Assembly (NCBI GenBank): GCA_016791445.1 | Contig: JAEUMP010000023.1 | Span: 1-64,000 of the forward strand | Reading direction: 5' to 3' | Length of the DNA stretch: 64,000 bases | DNA from: Hyphomonadaceae bacterium | GTDB taxonomy: Bacteria > Pseudomonadota > Alphaproteobacteria > Caulobacterales > Aquidulcibacteraceae | In this document: one piece after another, positions 17,504 to 26,932 of the stretch | Layout of the letters: the number at the start of each line of letters is the position of its first letter | Numbering within the stretch: position 1 is the first letter of the stretch | The notes under the pieces: model-generated | What the model saw: only the letters and a program-made list of their open reading frames with translations | What the model was told of the DNA's origin: nothing | Database searches by the model: none | Program-made: the position numbers and the translations under genes

Positions 17504-18171
17504 GCCTCCAAGCGATACCCGGATCCGCGCACGGTATGCAGCAAGGGTGTCGCGAAATCGCGATCGATCTTCGCGCGCAGCCTCGAGATGTGCACGTCGA
17601 TCACGTTCGTCTGAGGATCGAAGTGGTAATCCCACACCTTCTCCAGAAGCATCGTGCGCGTCACGACCTGACCGGCATGGCGCATCAGGTATTCCAGCAG
17701 CCGGAACTCCCGGGGCTGGAGGTCGATCTTGGTCCCGCCGCGATGGACGGTGCGGGCCAGCAGATCCATTTCCAGATCGCCGACCTGCAGCCGCGTCACC
17801 GGGCCGTTGCGATCACGTCCGTGCCACAGCGCGCGCACGCGCGCCAGCAGCTCGTCCTTCTCGAACGGTTTGCCGAGATAGTCGTTGGCGCCTGCATTGA
17901 GGCCCTCGATGCGCTGGTGGGTCTCGGCCTTGGCCGACAGCATGAGCACGGGCGTGGAGACGCCGGCGCTGCGGAGATCGCGGACGATGTCCTGACCTTC
18001 CTTCTTCGGCAGCATGCGATCGAACACGAGCACGTCATAGCCGGTGTCGCCGGCCATGCTCTCGCCCGTCAGGCCGTCATTGGCGACGTCCACGGTGTGG
18101 CCGTCTTCCTCCAGCGCGCGGCGGAGGGTTTTCTGCAGATCGAGATCGTCTTCGACGACGAGGACGCGCAT
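17500..18171 (-). CDS. OmpR/PhoB-family response regulator
   Basis: 223 residues. The receiver domain (1-118) has the acidic pocket Glu7-Asp8-Asp9, phosphoacceptor Asp51 in LVFDRMLP and the conserved Lys near KPFEKDEL. The winged-helix domain (about 128-222) carries LQPREFRLLEYLMRHAGQVV and TNVIDVHISRLRAKID, typical of OmpR-type DNA binding. ATG at 18171 is chosen for the canonical MRVLVVEDD start and a GGAG eight bases upstream; longer in-frame options exist at 18195 and 18204. It sits between the DegP-like protease gene and its kinase, suggesting control of envelope proteolysis. The regulon is unknown. Confidence 0.92.
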   Translation of the reverse strand: MRVLVVEDDLDLQKTLRRALEEDGHTVDVANDGLTGESMAGDTGYDVLVFDRMLPKKEGQDIVRDLRSAGVSTPVLMLSAKAETHQRIEGLNAGANDYLGKPFEKDELLARVRALWHGRDRNGPVTRLQVGDLEMDLLARTVHRGGTKIDLQPREFRLLEYLMRHAGQVVTRTMLLEKVWDYHFDPQTNVIDVHISRLRAKIDRDFATPLLHTVRGSGYRLEA

Positions 18172-18220
18172 GGGTCTCGCTCCGGTTTCTGGCATGGGAC
18201 TCAAACCTCTTTCCGTGTCG

Positions 18221-19759
18221 TCAGCCGCGCTTGGGCTCCATCGCGACGAAGCGCGGCGGGCCGTTGCGGCCCTGCACCTGAAGCAGGACGGGCCGGTTCT
18301 GGGCCTGCGCCGCTTCGATGGCGGCGTTCAGATCTTCCGCCGAACGCACGGGTTTGCGGTCAGCCCCGGTGGAGACGATGACTTCGCCGATGCCGACACG
18401 CTCGGCCGCGGTCGAGTTGTCGGCGATGCCGGCGATCACGACGCCGCCTTCAACGCCCTGCAGCCCGAGACGGCGGCGGTCGTCGGCGGTGATGGCGCGC
18501 ACCGAGAAGCCGAGCGCGTTCATCGTCGTGGCGCCGGATGCGCCGGGCGCGGCGTCCGGGCCGCCGGGGTTCTGCAGGCTCGCCAGCAGCTGACGCTCGC
18601 TCGGGCGTTCGCCGAGGCGGACATTGACCGTGCGGCGCTGGCCTTCGCGCTGGAACTCAACCCGCGCATCGCGGCCGACCTGCGCCTCGCCCACGCGCTG
18701 GGTGAGATCGCGGCTGTCGGTGATGGCGGCGCCGTTGAAGGTGAGGATCACGTCGCCCTGCTGCAGGCCGGCGGTCGCGGCGGGACTGCCGGGCGTGACG
18801 CTGCCGACGATGGCGCCCTTGGCGTCGCGAAGGCCGATGGAGGCCGCGATCTCGCGATCGACCGGCTGCACCTGCACGCCGAGCCAGCCGCGCGTCACGC
18901 GGCCCGTCGCGATAAGTTGATCGACGATGCGCGCGGCGGTGTCGGAGGGAATGGCGAAGCCGATGCCGACATTGCCGCCCGTCGGCGAGAAGATCGCCGA
19001 GTTCACGCCGATGACATTGCCCTTCAGATCGAACGCCGGGCCGCCCGAGTTGCCGCGGTTGATGGGCGCGTCGATCTGGATGAAGTCGACATAGGAGGAA
19101 TTGCCGTAGTCGCGCCGGCCCTTGGCGGAGATGATGCCGGCGGTCGCCGTGCCGTCGAGGCCGAACGGGTTGCCGACGGCGACGACCCAGTCGCCGACGC
19201 GGATGCCGGGCGTGCGATCGAGGGTCACATAGGGAAAGCGTCCGCCGCCCTTGATGCGCAGCACGGCGAGATCGGTGCCCGGATCGGTGCCGACAAGCTC
19301 GGCCTTCAGTTCACGACCGTCCGACATGCGGATGTCGATCTCCTCGGCGTCCTCGACGACGTGGTGGTTGGTCACGATGGTGCCGTTCTCGGCGATGATG
19401 AAGCCTGAACCGAGCGCGGTGGGCTGGCGCGCGGGCCCGCGTTCGGGGAAGCGGCGCATGAACTCTTCAAGGCCGGGCGGCAGGTTTTCGAGGTCCGTGC
19501 GGCGCTCGGCGTTGGCCTTCTGGCGCACCGAAATGGACACGACCGCCGGGCTCACCCGCTGGATCAGGTCGGCGAAGCTGCCCGGCGCGCCGCCCGGGGG
19601 CGCCACGGCGGGGGCGACGATGCGCTGGGCTTCGGCGCGTTCGGCGAGAATGGCGGGGGCGGCGGCGAAGGCGGCGAAGGCGGTCACGGCGGCGGCGCCG
19701 GCGACCAGCATGCTCTTCAGCATCTTCGCTGGATTGGACTCGGACGGGGCTCCGGACAT
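18221..19759 (-). CDS. degP: DegP/HtrA-type periplasmic serine protease
   Basis: 512 residues. An N-terminal hydrophobic signal lies at about 12-42. The trypsin-like domain has the triad His133 (TNHHVV), Asp163 (GTDLAVL) and Ser238 (RGNSGGPAF). Two PDZ domains follow at about 295-385 and 415-505, the first with GDVILTFNGAAI. The Do/HtrA family degrades or refolds damaged periplasmic proteins as an oligomer. The ATG at 19759 has GAGGAACGAG before it. The gene lies upstream of a response regulator and kinase, and downstream of ccmH, a conserved alphaproteobacterial order. Confidence 0.95.
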   Translation of the reverse strand: MSGAPSESNPAKMLKSMLVAGAAAVTAFAAFAAAPAILAERAEAQRIVAPAVAPPGGAPGSFADLIQRVSPAVVSISVRQKANAERRTDLENLPPGLEEFMRRFPERGPARQPTALGSGFIIAENGTIVTNHHVVEDAEEIDIRMSDGRELKAELVGTDPGTDLAVLRIKGGGRFPYVTLDRTPGIRVGDWVVAVGNPFGLDGTATAGIISAKGRRDYGNSSYVDFIQIDAPINRGNSGGPAFDLKGNVIGVNSAIFSPTGGNVGIGFAIPSDTAARIVDQLIATGRVTRGWLGVQVQPVDREIAASIGLRDAKGAIVGSVTPGSPAATAGLQQGDVILTFNGAAITDSRDLTQRVGEAQVGRDARVEFQREGQRRTVNVRLGERPSERQLLASLQNPGGPDAAPGASGATTMNALGFSVRAITADDRRRLGLQGVEGGVVIAGIADNSTAAERVGIGEVIVSTGADRKPVRSAEDLNAAIEAAQAQNRPVLLQVQGRNGPPRFVAMEPKRG

Positions 19760-19906
19760 CTCGTTCCTCAAGTGGGCTTCCTCATCGGACCGTTGGCCCG
19801 GCGACCTTCGCCGGACCCTGAAACTTCATCCGCCCGCATAGGCGGCATTTAGGGCGAAGTTGCGATCATTACAGCCGCTCGCGCAAGGGGCGAGGTGACT
19901 GACTTC

Positions 19907-20329
19907 CTAACGATCTTCGTCATGTTCGGGGACGGGCGCTGCGTCTTCCCCGATACCCGCACCCGCTTCCGCCTTCCGGCGCAGCAGCGACGCTGCGGCG
20001 AAGGCCGCCAGGACGAGGAGCGCCAGCGGCGCCCCCCAGAGCGCCCAGGTTCCGGCCGAAACCCGCGGGCGCAGGAGCACGAAGTCGCCGTAGCGGTCGG
20101 CGAAGAAGGCCCGGATCTCGGCGTCGCTGTCCCCCGCCGCGATGCGTTCGCGCACGAGGGCGCGCATGTCGGCGGCCATGGAGGCGGTGGACTGGGAGAT
20201 CGGCTCGTTCTCGCAGACCACGCAGCGGATTTCGGCGTCGAGCGCGCGGGCGCGCGCCTCATCGGCGGGCGTCTGCGCGGCGGCGGCGCCGGCCGTCAGC
20301 ACGAGCGCGAGGATCGCGGCGCGGATCAT
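19907..20329 (-). CDS. ccmH: Cytochrome c maturation protein CcmH (CycL)
   Basis: 140 residues. A signal peptide (MIRAAILALVLTAGAAAAQT) precedes a periplasmic three-helix domain with the redox motif CVVC in RCVVCENEPISQS. A C-terminal membrane anchor lies at about 103-122 (WGAPLALLVLAAFAAASLL). CcmH keeps apocytochrome cysteines reduced for haem attachment, working with CcmF. The ATG at 20329 overlaps the ccmF stop (ATGA), so it is coupled to ccmF. It is the last gene of the ccmIEFH set; the ccmABC genes are not in the window. Confidence 0.95.
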   Translation of the reverse strand: MIRAAILALVLTAGAAAAQTPADEARARALDAEIRCVVCENEPISQSTASMAADMRALVRERIAAGDSDAEIRAFFADRYGDFVLLRPRVSAGTWALWGAPLALLVLAAFAAASLLRRKAEAGAGIGEDAAPVPEHDEDR

Positions 20330-22269
20330 GCGGGCGAGGCCTCTTCGGCGGCGACGACGCGACGCCGGCTGCGCCGGGCCAGCACGACAAGCCCCAGCGC
20401 GCCGCCGAGCGCCATGAGACCGGCGCCGGCGAAAATCCAGTGCACCAGCGGATTCCAGTAGAGACGCACCGTCCAGGCCGCCGGACCGACCGAGCCTTCC
20501 GCCGGCGCGCCGAGCGCGATGTAGAGATCGCCCGTCACGTCGCCGAGGATCCCGACCTCCGTCGTCGGCATGCCGGAGACGCTGTAGAAGCGCCGTTCCG
20601 CCGTGAGCGCGCGACCGTCGACGCGGAAATCGGCGCGTTGGGCGGTGTAGTTGGGCCCTTCGACGGTGGAGATGTCGGCGAGTGTGATGCGGCGCCCGAC
20701 GAAGTCCACGCTCTGCCCCGGCAGCATCTGCGCAGCCTCTTCCTTGCGGAACGACATTTCGACCGCCGCGCCGATGGTGAAGACGCCGGCGCCGGCGTGC
20801 GCGGCGGTCATCGCCCAGAAGGCCAGCGGCAACGCAGCGATGCGCGCAAAGGACCCCGCGCGCTTCCATGCATAGAGCAGCGCGCCCACGAGCACCCAGA
20901 CGCCGACCGCAATGCCGACGGCGGACCAGAACGGCCCGCGCAGCAGCGCAAGCGTCACCACCGCCATGCCCGCCGCCGCGTAGGCCGACCACTGCAGCCA
21001 GCGCCATGCCTCCTTCATGTCGCCGCGCCGCCAGGCGAGAAACGGTGCGATCGGCAAGGCGATGAACAGTAGCGCCATCAACGGCCCGAACGTGATGTTG
21101 AAGAACGGCGGGCCGACGGAAATGAGCCGGCCCGTCACCGCTTCGAGCATCAGCGGATAGAGCGTGCCGATCAGCACCGTGCCCGTGGCGACGGCGAAGC
21201 CGACATTGTTGGCCACGAGCGCGCTCTCGCGGCTGACGAGCAGGAAGCCCGAAGGCTCCGACAGTCGCGGCGCGCGCCATGCGTAAAGTGCAAAGCCGCC
21301 GCCGACGAAGAAGGCGAGCATGGCGAGGATCGCATAGCCGCGCTTGGGATCGACGGCGAACGCATGCACCGACGTCAGCACGCCCGAACGCACGAGGAAG
21401 GTGCCGAGCAATGCGAGGCCGAACCCCATGATCGCGAGAAGGATCGTCCACGACGCGAGCGAGCCGCGCCGTTCGGTGACGATGGCGGAGTGCAGCAGCG
21501 CGGCGGCGGCGAGCCACGGCATGAAGCTCGCGTTTTCAACAGGGTCCCAGAACCACCAGCCGCCCCAGCCGAGTTCGTAGTAGGCCCAGTAACTGCCGAT
21601 GGTGATGCCGATGGTGAGCGTCACCCACGCGACGAGCGTCCACGGCCTGAGCGCACGCGCCCACGCGCTGTCGATCTTGCCTTCCACCAGCGCCGCGATC
21701 GCCAGCGAGAACGGGACGGAAAGCCCGACATAGCCGAGGTAAAGCATCGGCGGATGGATCGCGAGCGCGGGATCCTGCAGCAGCGGATTGAGATCCTTGC
21801 CCGTGAGCGGCGCGGGATCGAGGCGCGCGAAAGGGCTTGAGAGAAAGAGCGTGTAGGCGATCGCGACGCCGGTGACGACGCCCTGCACGCCGACGGCGCG
21901 GCTCCACAGCGTGCGCCCCATGCCGCCCGGAAACGATGCGAGCAGCGCGGCAAACGTCGCGGAAACGAGGCACCACAGCAGCATCGAGCCTTCGTGGTTT
22001 CCCCACGTTCCGGCGATCTTGTAGAGCAGCGGCTTGGCGACGTGGGAATTCGCCGCCACCACGGCGACGCTGTAGTCGGTGCGCAGGAAAAGCGAGACGA
22101 GGATCGCGAACGCCGCGAGCAGCACGATCGCATTGCTCTGCGCGACGCCCGCCGCCGCCGCCGCGAGGCCCTCATCGCGGCGCCATCCCGCAGCGAGGCC
22201 GAGACCGCCCTGCACGAACGCCATCACCAGCGACAGCGCGAGAAGAAAGCCGCCCAGCTCCGCCGTCAT
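20326..22269 (-). CDS. ccmF: Cytochrome c haem lyase subunit CcmF (CycK)
   Basis: 647 residues with about fourteen membrane spans. The haem-handling tryptophan-rich motif WGGWWFWDPVENASFMPWLA is present, as is the conserved periplasmic haem-ligand region. CcmF takes haem from holo-CcmE and attaches it to CXXCH apocytochromes in the periplasm together with CcmH and CcmI. The length is normal. It begins one base after the ccmE stop and overlaps ccmH, which shows a tightly coupled operon. Confidence 0.97.
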   Translation of the reverse strand: MTAELGGFLLALSLVMAFVQGGLGLAAGWRRDEGLAAAAAGVAQSNAIVLLAAFAILVSLFLRTDYSVAVVAANSHVAKPLLYKIAGTWGNHEGSMLLWCLVSATFAALLASFPGGMGRTLWSRAVGVQGVVTGVAIAYTLFLSSPFARLDPAPLTGKDLNPLLQDPALAIHPPMLYLGYVGLSVPFSLAIAALVEGKIDSAWARALRPWTLVAWVTLTIGITIGSYWAYYELGWGGWWFWDPVENASFMPWLAAAALLHSAIVTERRGSLASWTILLAIMGFGLALLGTFLVRSGVLTSVHAFAVDPKRGYAILAMLAFFVGGGFALYAWRAPRLSEPSGFLLVSRESALVANNVGFAVATGTVLIGTLYPLMLEAVTGRLISVGPPFFNITFGPLMALLFIALPIAPFLAWRRGDMKEAWRWLQWSAYAAAGMAVVTLALLRGPFWSAVGIAVGVWVLVGALLYAWKRAGSFARIAALPLAFWAMTAAHAGAGVFTIGAAVEMSFRKEEAAQMLPGQSVDFVGRRITLADISTVEGPNYTAQRADFRVDGRALTAERRFYSVSGMPTTEVGILGDVTGDLYIALGAPAEGSVGPAAWTVRLYWNPLVHWIFAGAGLMALGGALGLVVLARRSRRRVVAAEEASPA

Positions 22270-22270
22270 G

Positions 22271-22702
22271 TCACTGCGGGCCCTTCCACTCGCCGCGTTC
22301 CTTCAACGCTTCCACGACTTCGCGCGGCATGTAGTTCTCGTCGTGCTTGGCCAGCACGCGCTCGGCGGCGAACACCTCCTCGCCGCGCCACACGCCTTCC
22401 GCCACGACGCCCTCGTTCTCGCCGAACAGAGACGGCGGATCGCCCTCATAGCGCACGGCGACGACGCCGGCGCCGTTGGTGATCCGGAAGGTGAGCGCAC
22501 CATCCTTCCGCGCGACGCTGCCTTCTTCCACCAGCCCGCCGACGCGCACGCGCTCGCCGACCCTGGCCTTCGCGGCGACATCGGAGGGCGCATAGAAGTA
22601 CGCGACGGAATCCTGCAGTCCGTAGAGCGTGAGCCCCGCCGCAACCGACAGGAGAACGCCGGCGACGGCGATGACGACGAGACGGCGACTGCTCTTGCGC
22701 AT
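22271..22702 (-). CDS. ccmE: Haem chaperone CcmE (CycJ)
   Basis: 143 residues. An N-terminal membrane anchor (about 8-28) precedes a periplasmic OB-fold barrel. The haem-binding motif HDENY is at about residue 122 (AKHDENYMP), where the His binds haem covalently. It ferries haem from CcmC to CcmF. ATG at 22702 lies three bases after the ccmI stop. Size and gene order are those of the alphaproteobacterial cycHJKL operon. Confidence 0.96.
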   Translation of the reverse strand: MRKSSRRLVVIAVAGVLLSVAAGLTLYGLQDSVAYFYAPSDVAAKARVGERVRVGGLVEEGSVARKDGALTFRITNGAGVVAVRYEGDPPSLFGENEGVVAEGVWRGEEVFAAERVLAKHDENYMPREVVEALKERGEWKGPQ

Positions 22703-22705
22703 GGA

Positions 22706-23389
22706 TCAGCTCTTGGCTTCGGCCAACATCATACTCGCCATCTGTAGGCGCGGATCGTCCGGCGGCAGCAGCGCGATGACTTTCGGCCAGAGTTCCAGCG
22801 CATCGGCCTTGCGACCGCCCTGACTTGCCGCAAGCGCGCGGTAAAAGAGCGGCCGCACGTCGTCCGGCCGCTGGCGGCCTGCCTCCTCGAACAGCGCAAG
22901 CGCTTCAGGGGACACGACGCGTCCCTCCATCGCCACGAGCGCGGCGCCGAGTTCGATCATGATCTGGGGATTGGCCGGATCGCGGCGCAGGGCGCCGTCG
23001 AAAGCGCGCGCGGCGTCCTCGTAGCGCCCTTGCGAAGCGTGCATCACCCCGGTGAAATAGAGCGGCTGCGGGTCCTTCGCATTGGTGCGCGCACGTTCGG
23101 CGAGGATCGCCAGCATCTGCCCCTCGTCGAGCGACATGGGCGCGCTCTGTGCAATCCTCTCCAGCGCTGCGATGCGCGGCGCGAAAGGATTGTCGGCCAT
23201 GCCCGGCCGTCCGGTGAACACATAGACCCCGAGCGCGAGCGCAACGCATCCGATCGCCGTGACGAGCGCGCGCCTGCGGTTCACGCCGGCGCCGGAGCGC
23301 AGGTACGCGCGCAGCGGCCACAGCGCCGCTGCAAGCCCGAGCAGGGCCGCAAGCGCGATCAGGAGATACGTCTGGCCGGAGATGTCCAT
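22706..23389 (-). CDS. ccmI: Cytochrome c biogenesis factor CcmI (CycH), TPR protein
   Basis: 227 residues. Two N-terminal membrane spans (about 8-28 and 42-58) are followed by a periplasmic TPR domain (about 100-215; for example PLYFTGVMHASQGRYEDAAR and LFYRALAASQGGRKADALEL). CcmI binds the C-terminus of apocytochrome c and delivers it to CcmFH. It is shorter than many CcmI proteins, which often exceed 300 residues, and resembles the compact form with a single TPR block. First gene of the ccmIEFH operon. Confidence 0.9.
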   Translation of the reverse strand: MDISGQTYLLIALAALLGLAAALWPLRAYLRSGAGVNRRRALVTAIGCVALALGVYVFTGRPGMADNPFAPRIAALERIAQSAPMSLDEGQMLAILAERARTNAKDPQPLYFTGVMHASQGRYEDAARAFDGALRRDPANPQIMIELGAALVAMEGRVVSPEALALFEEAGRQRPDDVRPLFYRALAASQGGRKADALELWPKVIALLPPDDPRLQMASMMLAEAKS

Positions 23390-23423
23390 CGCCCGGCGGG
23401 CTTATCGCGAACCGGGGGCGCCC

Positions 23424-24833
23424 TCAATCCGTGGCGGGAAGCCGCAGGCTGGCCTCAAGGCCGCCCAGCGGGCTCTCGCCGAGCGTCAGCGCGCCGCCGT
23501 AGAGCCGCGCGAATTCCGCAACGATGGAAAGGCCCAGCCCCTGTCCCGGCGTCGTTTCGTCGAGACGCACGCCGCGCGTGAGCGCCGCCTCGCGCGCGTC
23601 GGCGGGCAAACCGGGGCCATCGTCGCCGATCACGATTTCGAGCGCTCCGCCGTCCGCTTCGCGCACGACGACATGCACCGCGCCGCCGCCGTACTTGCAG
23701 GCGTTCTCCATGAGATTGCCGGCCATCTCCTCCAGATCCTGGCGCTCGCCCCTGAAGACGAGCGCAGGGCCGGGCTCGATCTGGATGTCCATGTCCTTTT
23801 GACGCCCGAACAGGCGCTCGAGCGTGCGCGCGATGTCCTCGAGCACGGGCGCCACCTCGCACCGCGCGCCGATGGTCTCCGCGCGCGCCGCCGCCTGCGC
23901 GCGCTGCAGATAGTGATCGACATTGCGCCGCATGCTTTCGGTCTGGCGTTCGACGAGTTCGGCGAGCGGGCCTTTCTCCGCGCGCGCCTCGTTGAGCAGC
24001 ACCGAGATCGGCGTCTTCAGGGCATGCGCGAGATTGCCGACATGCGTGCGCGCACGATCGACGACGGCGCGGTTGTGATCGAGCAGCGCGTTGAGTTCAT
24101 CGGTGAGCGGCGCCACTTCCGTGGGATAGGCGCCGTCGAGTCGCGCGCGCCGACCGCGCCGCACGTCCGCTACGTCCGTGCGCAGGCGATTGAGCGGCGC
24201 GAGCCCCACACGCACCTGCAGCACCACCATCGCGATGAGGCCCGCCGCCATGACGAGCAGCGCCACCGCGAGCGTCGTCGTGAAGCGGCGCGCGTCGATG
24301 AGCGCGGGGCGTCGGTCCGCCGCGGCGAAAAAGGCGTAGGGCGCCGGCGCGCCGGGCAATTGCACCAGTTGCGCGGCGAGCCGCACCGGCTGCTCGAACG
24401 GTCCGGTGACGTTGACGAAGATCGTTTGTCCCGGCCGCGCGACGAGCGCATCGGGCCCGCCGGACGGCCACGGCAGCGACGCCTCGTCCCACAGCGAGTC
24501 CGAACGCAGTTCCGGCTCCGGCTTGTCGCCGCGCGTCAGCGGCGCGATCTGCCAGTAGCGCCCCGAACCTGGAGTCTGGAAGCGCTGGTCGTTCGGGCGC
24601 TGGCGCAGCACAAGTTCGTCGCGGCGGTCGCCGTTGTCGTCGGCGATCACGGCCGTTGCGATGAGGCCGTCGAGCACCACGCGCAGGTCGCCGTCGAGGC
24701 CGCGCATGGCGCTGTCGCGGTACTGCTGGGACAGGAGCAGGCCGCCGATGACGAGAATGAGCAGCGACCACGCGACCGCCCCGATCACGAGACGCGCGGC
24801 AAGTGACCGACCGAAGCCGATCAATCGACTCAC
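23424..24833 (-). CDS. feuQ: FeuQ-like sensor histidine kinase
   Basis: 469 residues. Two membrane spans (about 12-32 and 187-207) bracket a periplasmic domain. HAMP is followed by the kinase core with His270 in the unusual H-box HALKTPIS, rather than HELRTP. The HATPase domain includes NLMENACKYGGG and GQGLGLSIVAEFARLYGG. HALKTP is characteristic of the PhoQ/FeuQ branch. The FeuQ name rests on this plus its place beside the ccmI (cycH) gene, as I recall for rhizobia. GTG start, 10 bases after the regulator stop. Confidence 0.78.
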   Translation of the reverse strand: MSRLIGFGRSLAARLVIGAVAWSLLILVIGGLLLSQQYRDSAMRGLDGDLRVVLDGLIATAVIADDNGDRRDELVLRQRPNDQRFQTPGSGRYWQIAPLTRGDKPEPELRSDSLWDEASLPWPSGGPDALVARPGQTIFVNVTGPFEQPVRLAAQLVQLPGAPAPYAFFAAADRRPALIDARRFTTTLAVALLVMAAGLIAMVVLQVRVGLAPLNRLRTDVADVRRGRRARLDGAYPTEVAPLTDELNALLDHNRAVVDRARTHVGNLAHALKTPISVLLNEARAEKGPLAELVERQTESMRRNVDHYLQRAQAAARAETIGARCEVAPVLEDIARTLERLFGRQKDMDIQIEPGPALVFRGERQDLEEMAGNLMENACKYGGGAVHVVVREADGGALEIVIGDDGPGLPADAREAALTRGVRLDETTPGQGLGLSIVAEFARLYGGALTLGESPLGGLEASLRLPATD

Positions 24834-24843
24834 GTGGCCTGCA

Positions 24844-25521
<678 letters not shown>

Positions 25522-25524
25522 CGC

Positions 25525-25851
25525 CTATCCCGACACTCCGATGATGGCGCCTGTCTGTGCGTTGGCGCGAATGGTGAGCTTGCGTCCGTCCGGCGTCAGC
25601 CAGTCGATGACATAGATGGAGGGGTTGCCGCGCTGCAGCTCGGCGCCGAGCATCCGTCCCGGATAGCGCGCCTCGATCTGCGAGATGATCTGGCGCAGCG
25701 GCACATGCCGGCCTTCCTGCACGGCGTCGCGCGCCTCGTTGGGCGAGAGCGTCTGGCCGAGGTCGATCCCGCGCCCGCGCTGGTACGCTTCCGCCGGGGC
25801 GGCGGTCGCGGCGCTGAGCGCGAGGGCGGCAAGGAGGAAACGCAGCTTCAT
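25525..25851 (-). CDS. Secreted PepSY-domain protein
   Basis: 108 residues. A signal peptide (MKLRFLLAALALSAATAAPA, cut after AEA) precedes one PepSY domain at about 36-106 (RQIISQIEARYPGRM, YVIDWLTPDGRKLTIRA). PepSY proteins are thought to inhibit or modulate periplasmic peptidases, or to sense envelope state. A PepSY gene upstream of an OmpR-type regulator and kinase is a common arrangement and suggests an auxiliary sensor or target of the FeuPQ-like system. The ATG at 25851 is fixed by the signal peptide; the upstream extension is not plausible. Confidence 0.82.
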   Translation of the reverse strand: MKLRFLLAALALSAATAAPAEAYQRGRGIDLGQTLSPNEARDAVQEGRHVPLRQIISQIEARYPGRMLGAELQRGNPSIYVIDWLTPDGRKLTIRANAQTGAIIGVSG

Positions 25852-25940
25852 GAGGGTGAAATAGCCGGGTGGGTCTGAATGCGTCCTGAATGGCGGTCCG
25901 CCGGCAGTGCGCCCGACGGCTCCTGCAAATCTCCCGCCGG

Positions 25941-26840
25941 TCACCCCGGCGGCCGGGGAGGCGTGTAGTCCCTGCGACTCCACTTCTTCACGAAGCGCTT
26001 GAGGTCTTCGTCCATGACGTCGGGCAGCATGACCTTCAGGTGCACGAGCTGGTCGCCGCGTTCGCCGACGCCCTTGCCTTTCAGGCGCAGGATCTTGCCG
26101 GTGTTGGAGCCCTCCGGGATCGTCAGCGCCACCGAGCCGGTCGCGGTCGGCACCTGAATCTTCGCGCCCTCCACCGCCTCGACGATAGAAATCTGAAGGT
26201 CGAGATGAACGTCGTCGCCATCGCGGCGGAAGAAGGCGTGGGGGCGGATCTTCAACTCCACGAGCGCATCGCCCGGCGGGCCGCCCTGCACGCCGGCGCC
26301 GCCCTGCGATTTCAGCCGCAGCACCTGCCCCTCCGTGACGCCTGCGGGAACGGCGACATCGAGCGTGCGCCCGTCGCTCATCTGCACGCGCTTGCGGCCG
26401 CCGCGCACGGCATCGATGAAATCGATCTCCAGCGGCAGGCGAATGTCGCGCCCGCGCATCTTGCCGAACGGCGCCTGCCGCGCCCCGCCGGCGCCCGCGG
26501 AGCCGAAGAGATCGGAGAAGATGTCGCCGAGATCGAACACGCTCTCGCCGGCGCCGCTGTAGCCGCTCTGCGTGCGTCCGCCGCCGGTGCGATAGGAATA
26601 GCCCTGCTGGCGCTCACCGCCTTCGGCGTCGATCTCGCCACGATCGAAGCGCGCCTTCAGCGCCGGATCGCCCAGGAGGTTGAACGCCGCCGTCGCGCGC
26701 TTGAAGCGCTCCTCGGCGGCCTTGTCGTTCGGACGCACGTCCGGGTGCAGCTCCTTTGCGAGCTTGCGGTAGGCGCTGCGGATCTCGTCGGCGCTGGCGC
26801 TGCGCGAGACGCCGAGGGCGGCGTAGGGGTCCCAGCTCAA
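25941..26840 (-). CDS. DnaJ/CbpA-like co-chaperone without zinc finger
   Basis: 299 residues. The J domain is at 1-68 with HPDV in the loop between helices II and III (AKELHPDVRPNDKAAEERF), the site that stimulates DnaK. A Gly-rich linker with the GxGESVFDLGDIFSDLF segment precedes two beta-barrel substrate-binding domains (about 130-290). The Cys-rich zinc domain of DnaJ is missing, so this is a CbpA-type (class B) J protein. It is separated by 90 bases from both neighbours and probably has its own promoter. Confidence 0.9.
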   Translation of the reverse strand: MSWDPYAALGVSRSASADEIRSAYRKLAKELHPDVRPNDKAAEERFKRATAAFNLLGDPALKARFDRGEIDAEGGERQQGYSYRTGGGRTQSGYSGAGESVFDLGDIFSDLFGSAGAGGARQAPFGKMRGRDIRLPLEIDFIDAVRGGRKRVQMSDGRTLDVAVPAGVTEGQVLRLKSQGGAGVQGGPPGDALVELKIRPHAFFRRDGDDVHLDLQISIVEAVEGAKIQVPTATGSVALTIPEGSNTGKILRLKGKGVGERGDQLVHLKVMLPDVMDEDLKRFVKKWSRRDYTPPRPPG

Positions 26841-26932
26841 AGGGCGGCTCTCATGGGGTCATGACGTTCACGGGAATTGCGGCTCCCGTGTGGAGGCTTT
26901 CAGGTAGAGACCCGCCGGGCGGGTGCAAGCGC

